Positions 22,301-34,376 of a DNA stretch of 64,000 nucleotides are shown here, in pieces (the stretch's first letter is position 1; every line of letters begins with the position of its first letter). The DNA is from Sclerotinia nivalis. Taxonomy: Eukaryota > Ascomycota > Leotiomycetes > Helotiales > Sclerotiniaceae. The position numbers and the translations under genes were made by a program. The stretch spans positions 1,674,001 to 1,738,000 of the forward strand of contig JAPEIS010000007.1 of assembly GCA_029531795.1 (NCBI GenBank). Direction: 5' to 3'. The notes beneath the pieces were generated by a model. That model was not told where the DNA came from. It ran no database searches and saw nothing but the letters and a program-made list of their open reading frames with translations.

Positions 22301-23881
22301 GTCCTCTTGCTCCTCTGTCGATGGCAAAATGGGAGTAGTCGGCGAAACAACTGTTGAGACAGGAGAGGTAATAGCTGGCGCAGTTGTAGGAACCGGCGGC
22401 ACTTCATCCTTACCGGTATCTCCCAAATTATCACGAGGTGATTCCAATGATGCTGGCTCTGTGAGTTTGGTGTCGATACTGCCATCTCCATTAGTATCTC
22501 GCTCGCGAGGTATTGATCGTTCACTGCTACGAGTGGGAGGCCGCATATCGTCTCTGCGCATACCAGGACTAGCCAATGGCGCCGGCACAATGTTATCCAT
22601 TGAATCCGCACCACGTAAGCGAGCCGCATCGCCAATATTTGGCATTGGAGGTCGACGTCGTTCGGGTGGAATTGTTAGTGGAGCAGGCATTGGCGGCGGG
22701 TCCGTTGACCTGTCCCGTTTCGGACTTGAAAAGCCGGATTCAGGAGGGCCACGTTGGGAAATGGGTGTGATGCTCCTATCAGGAAAGCGACCTGGTGCAT
22801 TAGGCAAACCATTAGCGCCACCGCGTGAACGAGGCGGTAAGCTTCCACTGTCGTCACTGCGTCCAAAAGATTCCTGGCTCGGATTAGCGCCTTCCAATCT
22901 ACGCAGACTTGTTTGACTCTGTTGAGGTTTAACACCCATTGGCTTAGCAGATGAACTTGGCGAGGCATCACGCTGTGGCCGCATAGGAGGTCGGGAATTC
23001 TGCGGTGGAAAAGCTGGACTAGCATTGGTCGGCATTTGGCCTGGTGGGCGTTGTACAGCATCTCGACTAGGTTGACTACGCAGCACAGGCTCTCGGGACG
23101 GCTCTCGTTTGAGCGGTCGACTCTGGTTCTGTTCGTATGGAGAAGATGCAGAAGACGGTAGTTGTTGGGGCTGCGGAGGCCGCCGAGATTCTTGGGGAGG
23201 AGGTTGTTGTGGTCGTGTGGAAGATGAAATACCAGACAATTGTTCCCTTTCTCTGGGATCAAAACCAATAAGTTCCGGCGCTTTTCCACCAGTGTATTTT
23301 GTATAAATCTTGACCAAGCTTGCGATGAAGAATTGTTTTTCCTTTTGAGTATTGGCCTGCCAATAATAGGGCTTTCCAATCGTCACAATAAATCCCATAC
23401 CCCCAGCCCACTGTTTGCGCTGTTCTTCCTCAGCACTCGTAGGAACTGCTCCACTGAAAGACTCTACCGCAGATAGATCATCGAGCATCCAAGTTTTGCC
23501 AATTGAAAAGCTCCCATTCGCATTTTCCCTAGCTTTGTGCATCCGAACCCGTCCAGATTTGCGCACGGCGACGATTATAATACGAGGTTTTTTAGCATCC
23601 GGATTGGCGTCTGTGGGAGGTGGAGAGGACGGATATGCAGCATCCTCAATAATTCTAATATGTGTGATATATGATTCTAACACTAAATGCCCGAGGGGTT
23701 AGCACAGCTGATACCTCTATCGCAAAGTGAAACTAATCTCACAAGAGCCATCCGGATCCTTCTTCCCAAAACAGCTTTCGATAATTCGTCTCTTCTCATC
23801 TTCGAACCTTTCCGCTCTACTCATGCCACTCCTATCGCTGCCATTGACCCCGCTAGAGCCATTTCGTGAAGAGCCGTCCAT
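19327..23881 (-). CDS. sec3: Exocyst complex component Sec3
   Basis: Landmark subunit of the exocyst, which tethers secretory vesicles to the plasma membrane. Four exons, 23881-23743, 23682-21515, 21455-20299 and 20245-19327, give 1460 residues. The first ATG is at 23881, with an in-frame TAA upstream. Residues ~20-60 (RFEDEKRRIIESCF, YITHIRIIEDAAYPSS) and on to ~180 (WMLDDLSAVESF, YYWQANTQKEKQFFIASLV) form the PH-like domain that binds PtdIns(4,5)P2 and Rho GTPases in yeast Sec3. A long Pro/Ser/Arg-rich linker follows to about residue 600. The C-terminal half is helical and matches the Sec3 core (TLYLVELGTLNEDIAYIE, LWRYSPLMLFSREVAP, LLGLFNKFLDEQIRAIED, ending TRADIATAFRK). Divergent to the Srp40-like gene. 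Confidence 0.94.
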
Positions 23882-24549
23882 GAGGCAGAGCCACGTTCTT
23901 TAAATCGAGGCGACTTTTCTGTGTATCCCTTTCAATCATTTATTCGCGGAGGCGGACTGGAAGTTGTTCTGCAGTTGGCTCGAGAATCATTTTTGGTGTT
24001 TGTAAACAGTATTCAAAAGTCGCAGCATAACCCGCAGAGGTAAAAGAGCATATGAGGTGCAGGTTAAATATTAGGTTATTTGGTGCTTACAGTTTGACAA
24101 CTCCAGCTCTTAGGTTCTGTTCCCTGACATCAAGCAAGAACTAGTACCACTAGTATTACATAAGCAAGGGCTTCGAGGCGGGAATTATAACGTCCGATGC
24201 CTCAGAAATATGATGAGTATTTTTGGGTGATTTTTCCCTTTCTGTTGAATTTAAGAAATGCTACAGGATAAAAAACGGTAAAATTACAGGCTTAAAATAG
24301 CTCGAGAATGGGTTTCTTTGCAATGAGTTGCCTTTTTTCTTCTTGTCTTCACATTCTCAAGGCTTTTGATCATCTAGTCGCACACCGCATCAAGGTAAGT
24401 GACACTATTCCTGTTCTAGATAAGCGGACTTTTATCATCTCTCCCTTGGAACTTTTTTTTTCTGCCGATAGATAAGCTGTAAACAATTGTAAATTTTGCG
24501 ATCAATACCCAAACTAGACAATTTTTTTCAACTTTATACATTAATAAGT
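23882..24549. other. Divergent promoter region, SEC3/SRP40-like
   Basis: Holds both promoters and leaders. T-runs and the CT-rich stretch before 24550 are typical of fungal leaders. No gene seen. Confidence 0.5.
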
Positions 24550-25992
24550 ATGAGGCCAAAGCAAAATAAACGCAATTTGGGAGATAATGCCAATATGCAG
24601 GCATTGGGAAAGAGAAAAAACCCCTCCGGTCAACCACAACCAGATTGGCTTTTCCCTGCTGGCTCTGGTACTGATGCAAATAAAGCCTCAGCTACCAAAT
24701 CTGGCAACGAAGGACGATCGAAGAACAAACAAGCCAAGCAAGCCGCACAAGATCTCCTCAACCGTCGAGATGCCGGTGAACCTCCCAAGTCAGGAATTCC
24801 TTCCCATTTACTCGATCTTGTCGGCAAATTCCTCGAACAGCACGAACTCATGCAAACCAGTCGCACCTTGAAGACTGAACGTCGCAGCAGAGATGAGGTA
24901 ACAGCAGGAGCTGAGAGTGCTGCTATCTCTCTTGAACATATCTACACTGAGTGGCAGGCGTTGAAAGAGGAGAATGCAGCACTTAAAGCTGCAGCCATTC
25001 AAAAGGACGAAACTCCAAAGCACAAGGCAGCTAAGCCTTCATCTGCGGATACCTCAAGCAGCAGTAGTAGTAGCAGCAATAGTAGCGACTCCAGCAGTGA
25101 AGAGGAAAGTGATGTTGAGATGGCAGATGCTCCACCAACTAAGAAGAACTCTGCTCGAAGATCTTCCTCGTCATCCTCATCATCCTCTTCGTCCTCTTCC
25201 TCAAGCAGTTCTGATAGCGATGCCGATGACGAAGATGATGCGCCATCGGCCATTAAGTCTCCCTCGCCGAAGCCAAAAGTCAATGTCTTGAAGCGCAAAG
25301 CTACTTCAGAAAGCGATTCATCTTCATCCGATGCTGGTTCAACTTCAGGAGAAGATGCCCCCAAAGCCAAGAAGGCTAAGACAGCTGCTGCTGACAAGGA
25401 GTCCTCGACCTCTTCATCCGAATCCAGCTCTGAAGAAGACGAATCTAAAGCCGCGAAGACTAAAGATAACTCTAGTTCTTCTGATTCCTCCGACTCAGAT
25501 TCCGGCTCAGACTCCGACTCCGACTCCGATTCTTCTACACACTCAAATGCAAAGAAAACTCCATTGCCTGATTCTGACTCCGATTCATCTTCCGATTCCC
25601 ATTCCAGTTCTGACTCTGATTCCGGGAGCGATTCCGACGAAGCTACAAAGAAAGAGACAGCGACTAGCTCAGACACAAGCGAGACTCTTTCTGAAGGCAA
25701 GGGTTCATCAAACGAGAAAGCACTAGATCCACCATTGCCACCAATGCCTGCTGCCAAGCTTCCTAGGAAGCAAAACGTACCATTTTCTCGCATTCCCAAA
25801 GACACCAAAGTCGACCCGAGATTGTCTAGTAATGCATATGTACCATATGATTACGCTCAAAAGGCTCATGAGGATTTGATCGTTACAAAAGGTAAAGGGT
25901 TTACCAAGGAGAAGAACAAGAAGAAGCGTGGAAGTTACAGAGGTGGTTACATTGACGTAGATGGTAAAAAGGGCATCAAATTCGATGACTAG
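24550..25992 (+). CDS. srp40: Srp40/Nopp140-like nucleolar phosphoprotein
   Basis: Single-exon gene for 480 residues. After a basic start, residues ~80-110 form a LisH-like helix pair (SGIPSHLLDLVGKFLEQHEL) as in Nopp140. The middle is a set of acidic Ser tracts separated by Lys/Ala/Pro segments, the hallmark of CK2-phosphorylated Nopp140/Srp40, which chaperone snoRNPs in nucleolus and Cajal bodies. The conserved C-terminal SRP40 domain starts at PFSRIPKDTKVDPRLSSNAY and runs through AHEDLIVTKGKGFTKEKNKK and GSYRGG to the end, with GKKGIKFDD last. The ATG at 24550 is the first in frame; the ATG at 24595 is a weaker alternative. The serine-rich repeats make a long mirror frame on the opposite strand that is not a gene. 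Confidence 0.92.
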   Translation: MRPKQNKRNLGDNANMQALGKRKNPSGQPQPDWLFPAGSGTDANKASATKSGNEGRSKNKQAKQAAQDLLNRRDAGEPPKSGIPSHLLDLVGKFLEQHELMQTSRTLKTERRSRDEVTAGAESAAISLEHIYTEWQALKEENAALKAAAIQKDETPKHKAAKPSSADTSSSSSSSSNSSDSSSEEESDVEMADAPPTKKNSARRSSSSSSSSSSSSSSSSSDSDADDEDDAPSAIKSPSPKPKVNVLKRKATSESDSSSSDAGSTSGEDAPKAKKAKTAAADKESSTSSSESSSEEDESKAAKTKDNSSSSDSSDSDSGSDSDSDSDSSTHSNAKKTPLPDSDSDSSSDSHSSSDSDSGSDSDEATKKETATSSDTSETLSEGKGSSNEKALDPPLPPMPAAKLPRKQNVPFSRIPKDTKVDPRLSSNAYVPYDYAQKAHEDLIVTKGKGFTKEKNKKKRGSYRGGYIDVDGKKGIKFDD

Positions 25993-27156
25993 AGATCTAC
26001 CTCTTGTATTGATAGTTTGTTAATTGATTGCTGTCAATGTTTCAGCATGAGAAAGGTTCAAGCCTTTGAAGGCGATTAAGTATTGACTGGGTAGCAAAGG
26101 AGCGTTTGGCGCAAATTCACATGATAGAGTAGCGTCGCTACATTGATAATACAAAAGTTGTCCTCTGTACATAATACATTTCCACGATTCATCTTCCGCA
26201 CACCGACTTCCTCTGTGTGAATGCCCCAAGAACGTTCTGGGTGACATCCCAATCACTACGTCCTGAGGCGCAAATTCAAGGCTTCAAGGCTTCTACCAGG
26301 TGATTTAATGCCTTTCACAACAGAGCGTATTCTCCACTTGGGTGGTGATTTTGAAGTGCCCGGGCCAATGTTTATGACACCAATTTCCCAATGTTCTCAG
26401 AGAGGAGCTCTTGTAGTCATATATATGTATGTGCTGTTCGGCAAGCTTCCTATAGCTCATGTGGACAGCTAATTATGCCATTACCACCCTCAAAGTCGAC
26501 CGGTGATAGGCAAAGCTCGGCCGTCGTTAACTGACATGGTCAATGTCTACCTTGGGCGTAGTTTGTATATATAGGTAGTGAGTCCCGGTGCAATGGTCAC
26601 GAGAAATTGCCTTGTATTCAGTCTTACATTGCCATTTGCTATGCTCGGGTGATGATAAGCGTGCTTATCTCGGTGACTTAGAATCCCTTCCACTATCAAT
26701 CATTGAAGCTTGTTTACAACCCTTTCGACCCTTTTACTCCGTACGAAAATACAACGGAGAACAACCACGATATTGTTTCTCCTTTGCCCAATTCGCTTTT
26801 GGATAATCAAAAATTGGTCAATAAAGTACATTTTTTCGGCCTACCTAATCCTGTTGAATAACTTGCGCTGGCAAAATACTACCCAACGCAGCTCTAGCGC
26901 TCTTATCACACAAGCACGAGGTCCGCAGCCAATAAAAGCTCTTGCGCAAACAAAAAGTAATCTCACTGGGTGGCTGAGCTCTTACAGGGCATTCGAGCAT
27001 GCGACTTCGTGATAATTTTCACAACTAAAATTTCCAACATATGTGGGCAAGCTGGCAATGACAGTCTGTAGGGATACTATCATATTGTCATTCTAGCTCT
27101 ACAATTCTGCCAGGCAGCATTGCTTATAGAACTTCATAATAATAAGGCTGGATGGG
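25993..27156. other. Intergenic region between SRP40-like and ADGF genes
   Basis: No coding sequence supported. The short frames at 26588-26806 and 26710-27012 have no family features. A small direct repeat (CAAGGCTT twice) lies near 26279-26292. Confidence 0.45.
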
Positions 27157-29152
27157 ATGGGCGTTTTGTGCTCACTACTTAAAGACGGCGAGGAAGCGCC
27201 GGGCAGCGAAATCAAAGAGGTCCAGAGAGAGAAGCCGAGGTCCAGTATCTTAAAGATGCCTCAATCTGGAAGGCCAGGGACAAGAGCAAAGGAGATTTGG
27301 CGTGTTGCGATTGAAAGAAGAGAATTCGACACCCCAGAGGATTATGATAAAGCTCTCCAGTCTCTTCAGCTAGCCGAAAAGAGAACTGCATTTGATGCCG
27401 AAGCTGAAGAGTTGGCTTCAGACGTGGAGAAAAGGGCGGCAAGAATCGTCCAAAGAATCAGAGATTATGATTGGGACAAGACTTATGGAAGACCAGTCGA
27501 CGCGAAAGGTCTCGCTACTGGTAAGAGAACTCAAGAAGAACACTTCTTGGGAAACGTGGATCTCATCAATGGTACGAAGTTGATGGAAATCGCGAAACGA
27601 ATGCCCAAAGGCGCCCACCTTCACATCCATTTCAATTCATGCTTACCAGCACGGTTTTTGATACAACAGGCCAGGAATATTGATGCAATGTACATCCGGA
27701 GCACTCTCCCTCTAACGTCGCCGGGGAATTACGCCGCGTCACGCATTTCTTTTATGGTGATGACACCTCATGAAGCGACCCACGTGAAGGGTGAAGAGAA
27801 AGAAATTTATGTTCCCTCGGGGAATGTTATGAACGGTGACTACGTCTCCAATAGATGGATGCCATACAAGAAGTTCCAAAAGGAATTCAATTTTGTGGAT
27901 GAAAATGGTCAAAAGTTGAGCGGTACAACTGGTGCCGAAATATGGCTCGAGAGAAAAATGCTGATTTCGGAAGAGGAGGCCCATGATTGTTCTCAAACGG
28001 GTCGCGGGTATGTATGCACTCTCAATCTAGCAATTATAGCTAACAATACTAGTATTTGGGAAAAGTTCAATTATAGGACTCAGATGATGAAAGGGCTATT
28101 TGCTTATGAGTCGGCGTTCAGAAACTACACCCGAGAGTGCATTCAGGATTTCGTTAGGGACAATATTCAGTATGCTGAAATACGACCCAATTTTATGGCC
28201 ACAAATTCACTAAAGTCTGATGATGGCACGAAAACTATCGGCAACGAAGGGATTTTGAATATCATCGATGAAGAACTCCATAGGACTATGCAGGAGATTC
28301 GAAATAATAAGCAGTATTTCGGAGGCATGAAAGTCATTTATTGCACACCTCGCTCATTCGACAGGGGTCAGATCGAGGTAGCCCTTGATGAATGCATTGA
28401 TTTGAAGAAGAAGTATCAAAAACTACTATGTGGTTAGTTTAGCTCAAATTCCGAGTCCACCCACATCCATTAATGGGAGTATAGGTTTCGATCTTGTGGG
28501 CCATGAAGAAATGGGAAATGAGCTTCGGCATTTCGTGCCCGAATTTCTTGCATTCCGTCGAAAATGCCGAGACCAAAAATTAGACATCCCGTTTCTATTC
28601 CATTGCGGGGAGACACTATCGGTTGGCGACAAAGTCGACGGCAATCTTTTCGATGCGATATTACTTAATGCGAAGAGAATCGGGCACGGTTATGCAGTTG
28701 CGAGACACCCTATTCTCATGCAGATATTCAAAGACAAGAGTATCGCCATCGAGTCCTGTCCTATTTCTAATGAGGTCCTTGGTCTCACTCCCAACATTGC
28801 AGGACATAACCTTCCAATATTGCTGGCAAACGATGTGCCTTGTACGATTAATAGCGATAATGCTACATTTTATAGGCATGTTCCTCAACGTTCATCATTC
28901 AGAACTTCACTAATCAATAGCAGATCATCCTTATCCCACGACTTCTATCAAGTAATGATTGGCTCTGAATCAATGTCCCTTCACGGCTGGAAACAACTTG
29001 CGAAATGGAGTTTAGAGCATAGCTGTATGGATGCTGAAGAGAGAAAAGACGTCACGAAGGAATGGACTACGAGATGGAGAGATTACTGTCAATGGATTGT
29101 TGATGAATATAGTTGGGTGAATGATTGGACACCGGCGCCTGGTCGACATTGA
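27157..29152 (+). CDS. ADGF/ADA2-type adenosine deaminase-like protein
   Basis: Metal-dependent hydrolase of the adenosine deaminase-related growth factor group; the family converts adenosine to inosine. Four exons, 27157-28007, 28053-28432, 28485-28875 and 28924-29152, give 616 residues. Zinc-site motifs are visible: HLHIHF (HxH), HCGETLS (His plus catalytic Glu region), GHGYA, and NSDN, where relatives of ADA usually have an Asp-Asp pair. Intron 3 (28876-28923, 48 bases) appears to start with GC, donor AG|GCATGT, has branch site ACTAATC and acceptor GCAG; removing it joins NSDNATFYR to SSLSHDFYQ, the family pattern. Introns 1 (45 bases) and 3 are multiples of three without stops. There is no N-terminal signal peptide, so unlike animal ADA2 it is probably intracellular. 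Confidence 0.88.
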
Positions 29153-30501
29153 TCAGCAACGTAGATTATCAGAGAGGTTATCGCAACCAAACGCGCACCG
29201 TGCCTCGTTTAGGCTCTTTTGTTTCAAGTTCACGGCCTTCTTCTAATGCCATTGAGTGGGAGTAGGTTTGGAGAGATGGGAATAAGATAATGGGATGGAA
29301 CGAGACGATACCGGGCGTTGAGGTGCATGAGATTTGGACACAAGAGTTCACAATGAGAGACGACTGATTACTACGGTTTTGGGTGTATTATCTTTATAAT
29401 TTGATGCTTTTACTCTATTTTATATTTTTATGTTTCACGATTTCAATTAATGATGAGGCTCGTGTCTCAATTTTCACCCCATACATTGTTGTAGTTGTAC
29501 GAAATCTGAGACGTATCTGACATGAGTAAGAAACAAATGACTATTATAACTCAGCCTCAATCCAGTCACGCACAGTCGGGTACCTGCGGATAGGCAACTA
29601 CAAATGAATGTATGTAATATGATTGAATGCTTTTCGAGAGATGGCACTTATGACAACTATCGAATATCGTTCGTGATCCAATAGATCACTGCACGCCTAC
29701 TTAAAACACTTCAATGCAAGTCTAATGTCAAAAAATAGAAACCACACCATTCATATTCATAAAATGGAGTAGGTACTGTACTCGTATCTCATTAATCATG
29801 CACAGAACAGCAATATATTTTGCAAACCGCAAACGCCGGGCACAAACCCTTCATTAACAAATGAAGAATGTTCATTGGAGATAACTCGCTTTTCTTTCAT
29901 CCGAGTCCCATCACTGTGCCTCCTCCTTACCTCTCTCTTCTCCAGTTTCGTGCATAGCCGCCAGATGCAAAATTCTCGAAGGATTCCAATATACCAACAA
30001 ATTGGAAGACTCGAAGCTGGAAGTCGGGTAACGACAACACAAATTAGATGGACATGTGGTTGGAAAGGGAAGAGAATGCGGTGCTTAGGGTGATAGGTAT
30101 CCACTTGTAGGGCTTGGCTCGGGCTGTCATAGGGCTTTTAGTTTGGGCGGGAGTGAGTCAATAGGGGCTTTAGGGGGTCTGAACACTACGGACGTTAAAT
30201 GCTAGGTAGGTTCTAAACGCTAAATTCCCATCACAACTTCCAATTGAAAAATTGAGAGAAACATATACACAATATTGATATACTTTCATATTTACCAAAA
30301 CCTCATAACAAAAGCACATTTCAGACGAAAAAGCACACTTGGCATCCGTAGGCTTACTCTTACCACCAGATATAGGCACAGCCTATTAGCACACCCCCTG
30401 TAATGATCGTCCCGACCCGCGTCTTTTCAGCTCCAAGGGCTTGTCAGACGCGATGCTAGACTTGGGACTTGCTTGTTTTATGTGGTGGAGGGGGGCATGG
30501 C
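29153..30501. other. Intergenic region between ADGF and membrane-protein genes
   Basis: AT-rich 1.3 kb with no supported gene. The minus-strand frames near 29796-30104 and 30170-30379 have no recognisable features. Confidence 0.45.
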
Positions 30502-32240
30502 ATGAACAAAATGGATGTCATATATAGGTAAGATTGCTTGAAGCTCTGTAAGCTTCCTTTTTTCTACGGATGATCATTATATGAATGCCTGTTTTTCTTG
30601 AGAGGAAATGATAAGATACGGATAAGACAAGGAAGACATCGAAAGCGTTACCTACTTACTGGGAAGTGAAGACATTAGACTCGGGAAAAGAGAAAGGGAA
30701 CGCAGGCGCGTTTACTCACAGTTTGACTCGAACTCGAAATCCGAAGACTCGAGACGATAGTCGGTGGACAATACCTGCGGCACAGGACTTGAGATGGCAG
30801 GTTCATGGTTTCCTAGCGGGAAAGAGGTTCGGTATGTTCGACATCGTTGTTTGCATGCTTTTCATATATTGACCATAAACTAATAATTACCCAAGTGATG
30901 GATGGAGATTAGATATCGTGTCGCTATTGGCAGTCATAGGAGAATCTGCCATGGCTGAACACTCCCAAGCCATGACCTCCTCATGGATGTGCATGCTCCC
31001 TAGAATCATTCCCGCACCACAAGTCCTCCTCAAATCCTCTCGTCCTTCTCGAATGCCACAAGTCAACGCGGCTGTGGTCGGTGTCCATAATGGAGTCTAC
31101 GTACAATCGCTGAACTTCTTCCCAAATATCATACATCCAATAGAAGAGCTCAAGCCTTTCGAGTTTAAAGTTTTCGAAATCAAGCATAGAAATGCCCCGC
31201 GGCAGCTAGCGTCTCCATCTACATCTGCAAACAAAGAGAGACAGGTTTCGGCTTCAAGTAGTATTGAAACTGCACATCTAGAAAGTGGGACGAAAGTTCA
31301 ACCTCGGCGTCGGGACACTCTCGCAGCCAAAATTACCCATCGCTCAACTAGCCTGGATGGCAAGAAGCCTCACGTACCAGCTAAATTCTGGTCCCCTCTC
31401 AACTGTCTATCTCTTATATCATTTTTCTTGACTATTGGCCTTTTCATATGGGCGGTATTAACGCATGACGGAACTGCTTGCGTTGCCCTCTTCACTATCT
31501 CTCTTGCCTCATCTATTGTAGGCTACGCATCATGCTGGTCACCTGCACTCATGAGTCGCAATAACAACAGTAAAGTCCCATTGGGTGATGTTGTGATCCG
31601 CACCAGGGAAGGCGCCTTTGTCGTAGTTAGGTGTGATGAGGAGGTTGCCCGGGAATTGTACAATGGAACTGAAGAATGTCAATACTACGTCGCTACTGAT
31701 CCTTACCGAGTACTCGTCGGCCTTGGCACTTTCTTACTCATGGTTTCAGTCGTGCTTCTCGGGAATTGTGATTTCCAAATGCAAATTTCCATTGGTGCAT
31801 CCTATATAGTTCTCAATGGCGCCTTTTGGGGTGTAGCCCTCATGAACAAGGGGAGATTCTGGGATCTGTCGAGTTATGAATGGGAAGATGTCACACCGGA
31901 ATCGGCACGGGAAGCACATTTGGCTCAGGATGAAAACGATGTTGAAGGAAAGCCTTCGTTTACCCGAACACTATGGTACGCGATCCGGGAGACAAAGAAA
32001 ATCGGATGGGTGAAGACTAGTGGAGCTGCGCCAAAAACAGTGAAATGGGAGCAGTGGTTGAAAAAGGCGGAAGCAGAAGCTGTCAAGGAAAATTGGAGCT
32101 GGGACGCGGTTCGTCAGAAGGATGTAACTGTTGGTGAATCGGACTCTGTACCACAGGCAGAAGCGGCATTCAAAGATACTGCTGCCGAACATGCTCCCGC
32201 GGTACAAGTTCCAATGCAGGATAGAGTTGACACTGAATGA
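30502..32240 (+). CDS. Fungal membrane protein with four predicted helices, function unknown
   Basis: I read exons 30502-30527, 30722-30831 and 30913-32240 (487 residues). The last two are linked by a clear GTATGT donor and GATTAG acceptor and read AGKRF-DIVSLLAVIGESAMAEH. The 26-base first exon (MNKMDVIYS) is chosen because it gives an ATG, an AG|GTAAGA donor and the right phase; it is the least certain part. If it is wrong, ATG 30951 would start a shorter product. Hydrophobic segments lie at CLSLISFFLTIGLFIWAVL, the following ALFTISLASSIVGYASCW, LVGLGTFLLMVSVVLLG and ASYIVLNGAFWGVALM. The C-terminal ~130 residues are charged and Trp-containing (LWYAIRETKKIGWVK). It seems to belong to a conserved fungal family without an assigned role. 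Confidence 0.72.
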
Positions 32241-33143
32241 ACACGCATACATAACGACTACCTATAAATATACAAATTCGCTAGGCTCCAGCATCAACTC
32301 ACGGGCCTGATGGTGCGGTTGGCTAGACCGTGGTCAAATTAACGCTCGATGAGTTGGTATAACGGAAAAAGCGTACGGAAAGCCGACCCCAGTTTTGCTG
32401 TTTTGATAGTCTATTTTTCCCTTTCGAGAAATTTCTCCTCGATGGAGCAATGGATAATGAATGGCTTGTGGATGGATGTAATTATTAATGGAAATTCGCT
32501 TAGATGTGTTTGAGATACCCTGATATTGATGAGATGACTACATACATGGTCGCTTTGAAGATTGATTAGTTGGTTTATATTGGTAGATTTAGCGTAGCAT
32601 CTTTGATTTTTGAAAGGATTTCGGTGTGTTTGTATGGCTACTTAGATATCAGCTTTTACTTTTCGCAGCATGGTATCATCGTTATCATGAGTTAAGGATT
32701 GAGATGGGATGGCATAATAGAACTTCATGCCATATCCTTATATGTTGACATGTTAAGTGGCTGGGTTTGACGAGTTCTCTCTCCTTTTCCGTGCACTGAT
32801 TTAAGCTATGCTTCCTTCTCGGGATAGAAGCTTTGATCGCCTCAGTTTGTCTGTTTATTCACTTTCAATATTGCTATGTTCTCCACTTAAGTCTCATCTT
32901 TCTCATCTCGTCCCATTTAGCTCAATATCAGATATTCACTTCTAGCTTCTTAGACTTCCCCGCTTTCTTCGCTGATGCTCTTCAGATTTTCTTCCTTGAG
33001 TCTATTTTTCTTTGCTGTTTTAGTTCTTCATCTTCAACCTCCTACTTCAACCTTTCTACCTCCGATCTTTCTCTCCTGCTCACCCATCTTCAAATTCATT
33101 AACCCAATCCACAGTATCCAAGAAAAGGAAAATCACAACAGCA
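32241..33143. other. Intergenic region upstream of BTB gene
   Basis: The last ~300 bases are strongly CT-rich on the plus strand, typical of a fungal promoter or leader, and create an open but unlikely frame at 32833-33102. Nothing else seen. Confidence 0.5.
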
Positions 33144-34376
33144 ATGGCAAGCCAAACACCTCCTGCGGTAAGTATTCCTGTTCAGATTGCTTGGTGGCGC
33201 ATTGTTAATGAAATTGATAGACACCTGTCCATTTGGTCATTGATCCAGAAGGTGATATGACTGTTCGACTCATCGATGTGGAGACTACAATAGATCCCGA
33301 TACTGAAAAGGAGTCAAAAGTAGTCACTGTCCTCGCAACCTACAGAGTTTGCAGAAAGGTTCTCACGGATAACTCTCCAGTGTTCAATGCCTGTCTCCGG
33401 ATATGGACCATGGAATCCAAGCAGACGGTCTTGGACATTCAAGATGGAACCGTGAAGAGTTGGGAGCTTTGGTTTCGTATTCTTCATGATAGAATGGTCC
33501 CGGAGATGCACGAAGTCGAAGTTAAAGAGATATATGAAGCCATTGAGATTTGTGGGTACCGCCGGATGGATATCCAAAGATTGGTAGATTGGTCACCAAA
33601 GTGGTTCTTGAATCAGAAGATAGACAAGATCAGCCTTAACGATATGAGATCGCTTCTATACGTAGCAAAGGAGCTCGATCGCATCAAGGAGTTCCACTTC
33701 ATGACGAGGAAGTTAGCGTACGGAATGTCGCATCATGTTCAGGAGGAAAATCCTTCGCGGCATAGGCACCTTCATTTACCACACGCGGTTATGGGTAAGG
33801 ATTTTATTCTCCCTCGATACTAATGGGGTGAGTCTAACACGTTTTACAGGTGCCTTGAATGCCGCCAGAGGCAGTCTCCATTCCAAGCTGTTAAAGGGCG
33901 TCTTCGATCCCATTGATTGGTTTCTAGACCAAAAATGCAGTTGCAGGGCAGATTCCCACTTTGCTTATTCTTCAGGGCTTAGGAAGATAGGAATCTGGCC
34001 CATAGAATCATGTAACAAGAAGAGTGTCCAGGAGATCCTAGACAGTTTCGACAAGTTCGTCTGCGAGATTCCGAAAAATGCCTGTATGGAATGCAAGAGC
34101 CATCTAAGCTCGACCACTATTGCCCATATTCGAAATTCCGTTCAATCCCATTTCGGAGGCCTCTGTTTGGACTGCATGGAAAATTCCGGTGAGGAGAGCG
34201 AAGCGAGATTCGTATACTATCGAAATGATGTAAAGAAAGCTTGGGATAGCGTTTGTAGAATTTCTCATGGCCAGTCTAGTTGGTACTGGTCAAATATGGG
34301 AAAGAAAGAGGTCATGCAGGCACATCAGGAGAGGAAGAAGCGTGCATATGAAAATCGACAACGGTTCGGGTTTTGA
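33144..34376 (+). CDS. BTB/POZ-like fungal protein with C-terminal CxxC pairs
   Basis: Exons 33144-33167, 33221-33794 and 33850-34376 give 374 residues. The first exon codes only MASQTPPA, then TPVHLVIDPEGDMTVRLIDV begins a BTB-like fold (TYRVCRKVLTDNSPVFNACL, then LDIQDGTVKSWELWFRILHD). Fungal BTB proteins of this sort bind partners through the fold, but substrate or pathway cannot be told. The C-terminal half carries several Cys pairs, CSC, CMEC and CLDC with nearby His, which could form a metal site. The product ends in a basic helix (AHQERKKRAYENRQRFGF). No membrane segment or signal peptide. Neighbouring genes give no clue to its role. Confidence 0.78.

Noticed and set aside
21654..22916. 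Long plus-strand open frame of 420 residues
   Set aside because: It mirrors the Pro/Ser/Arg-rich linker of Sec3 on the opposite strand; the Sec3 frame has the family motifs and splice structure.
24999..25808. Minus-strand frame of 269 residues, Glu/Ser/Leu-rich
   Set aside because: Antisense of the serine-rich repeats of the Srp40-like gene.
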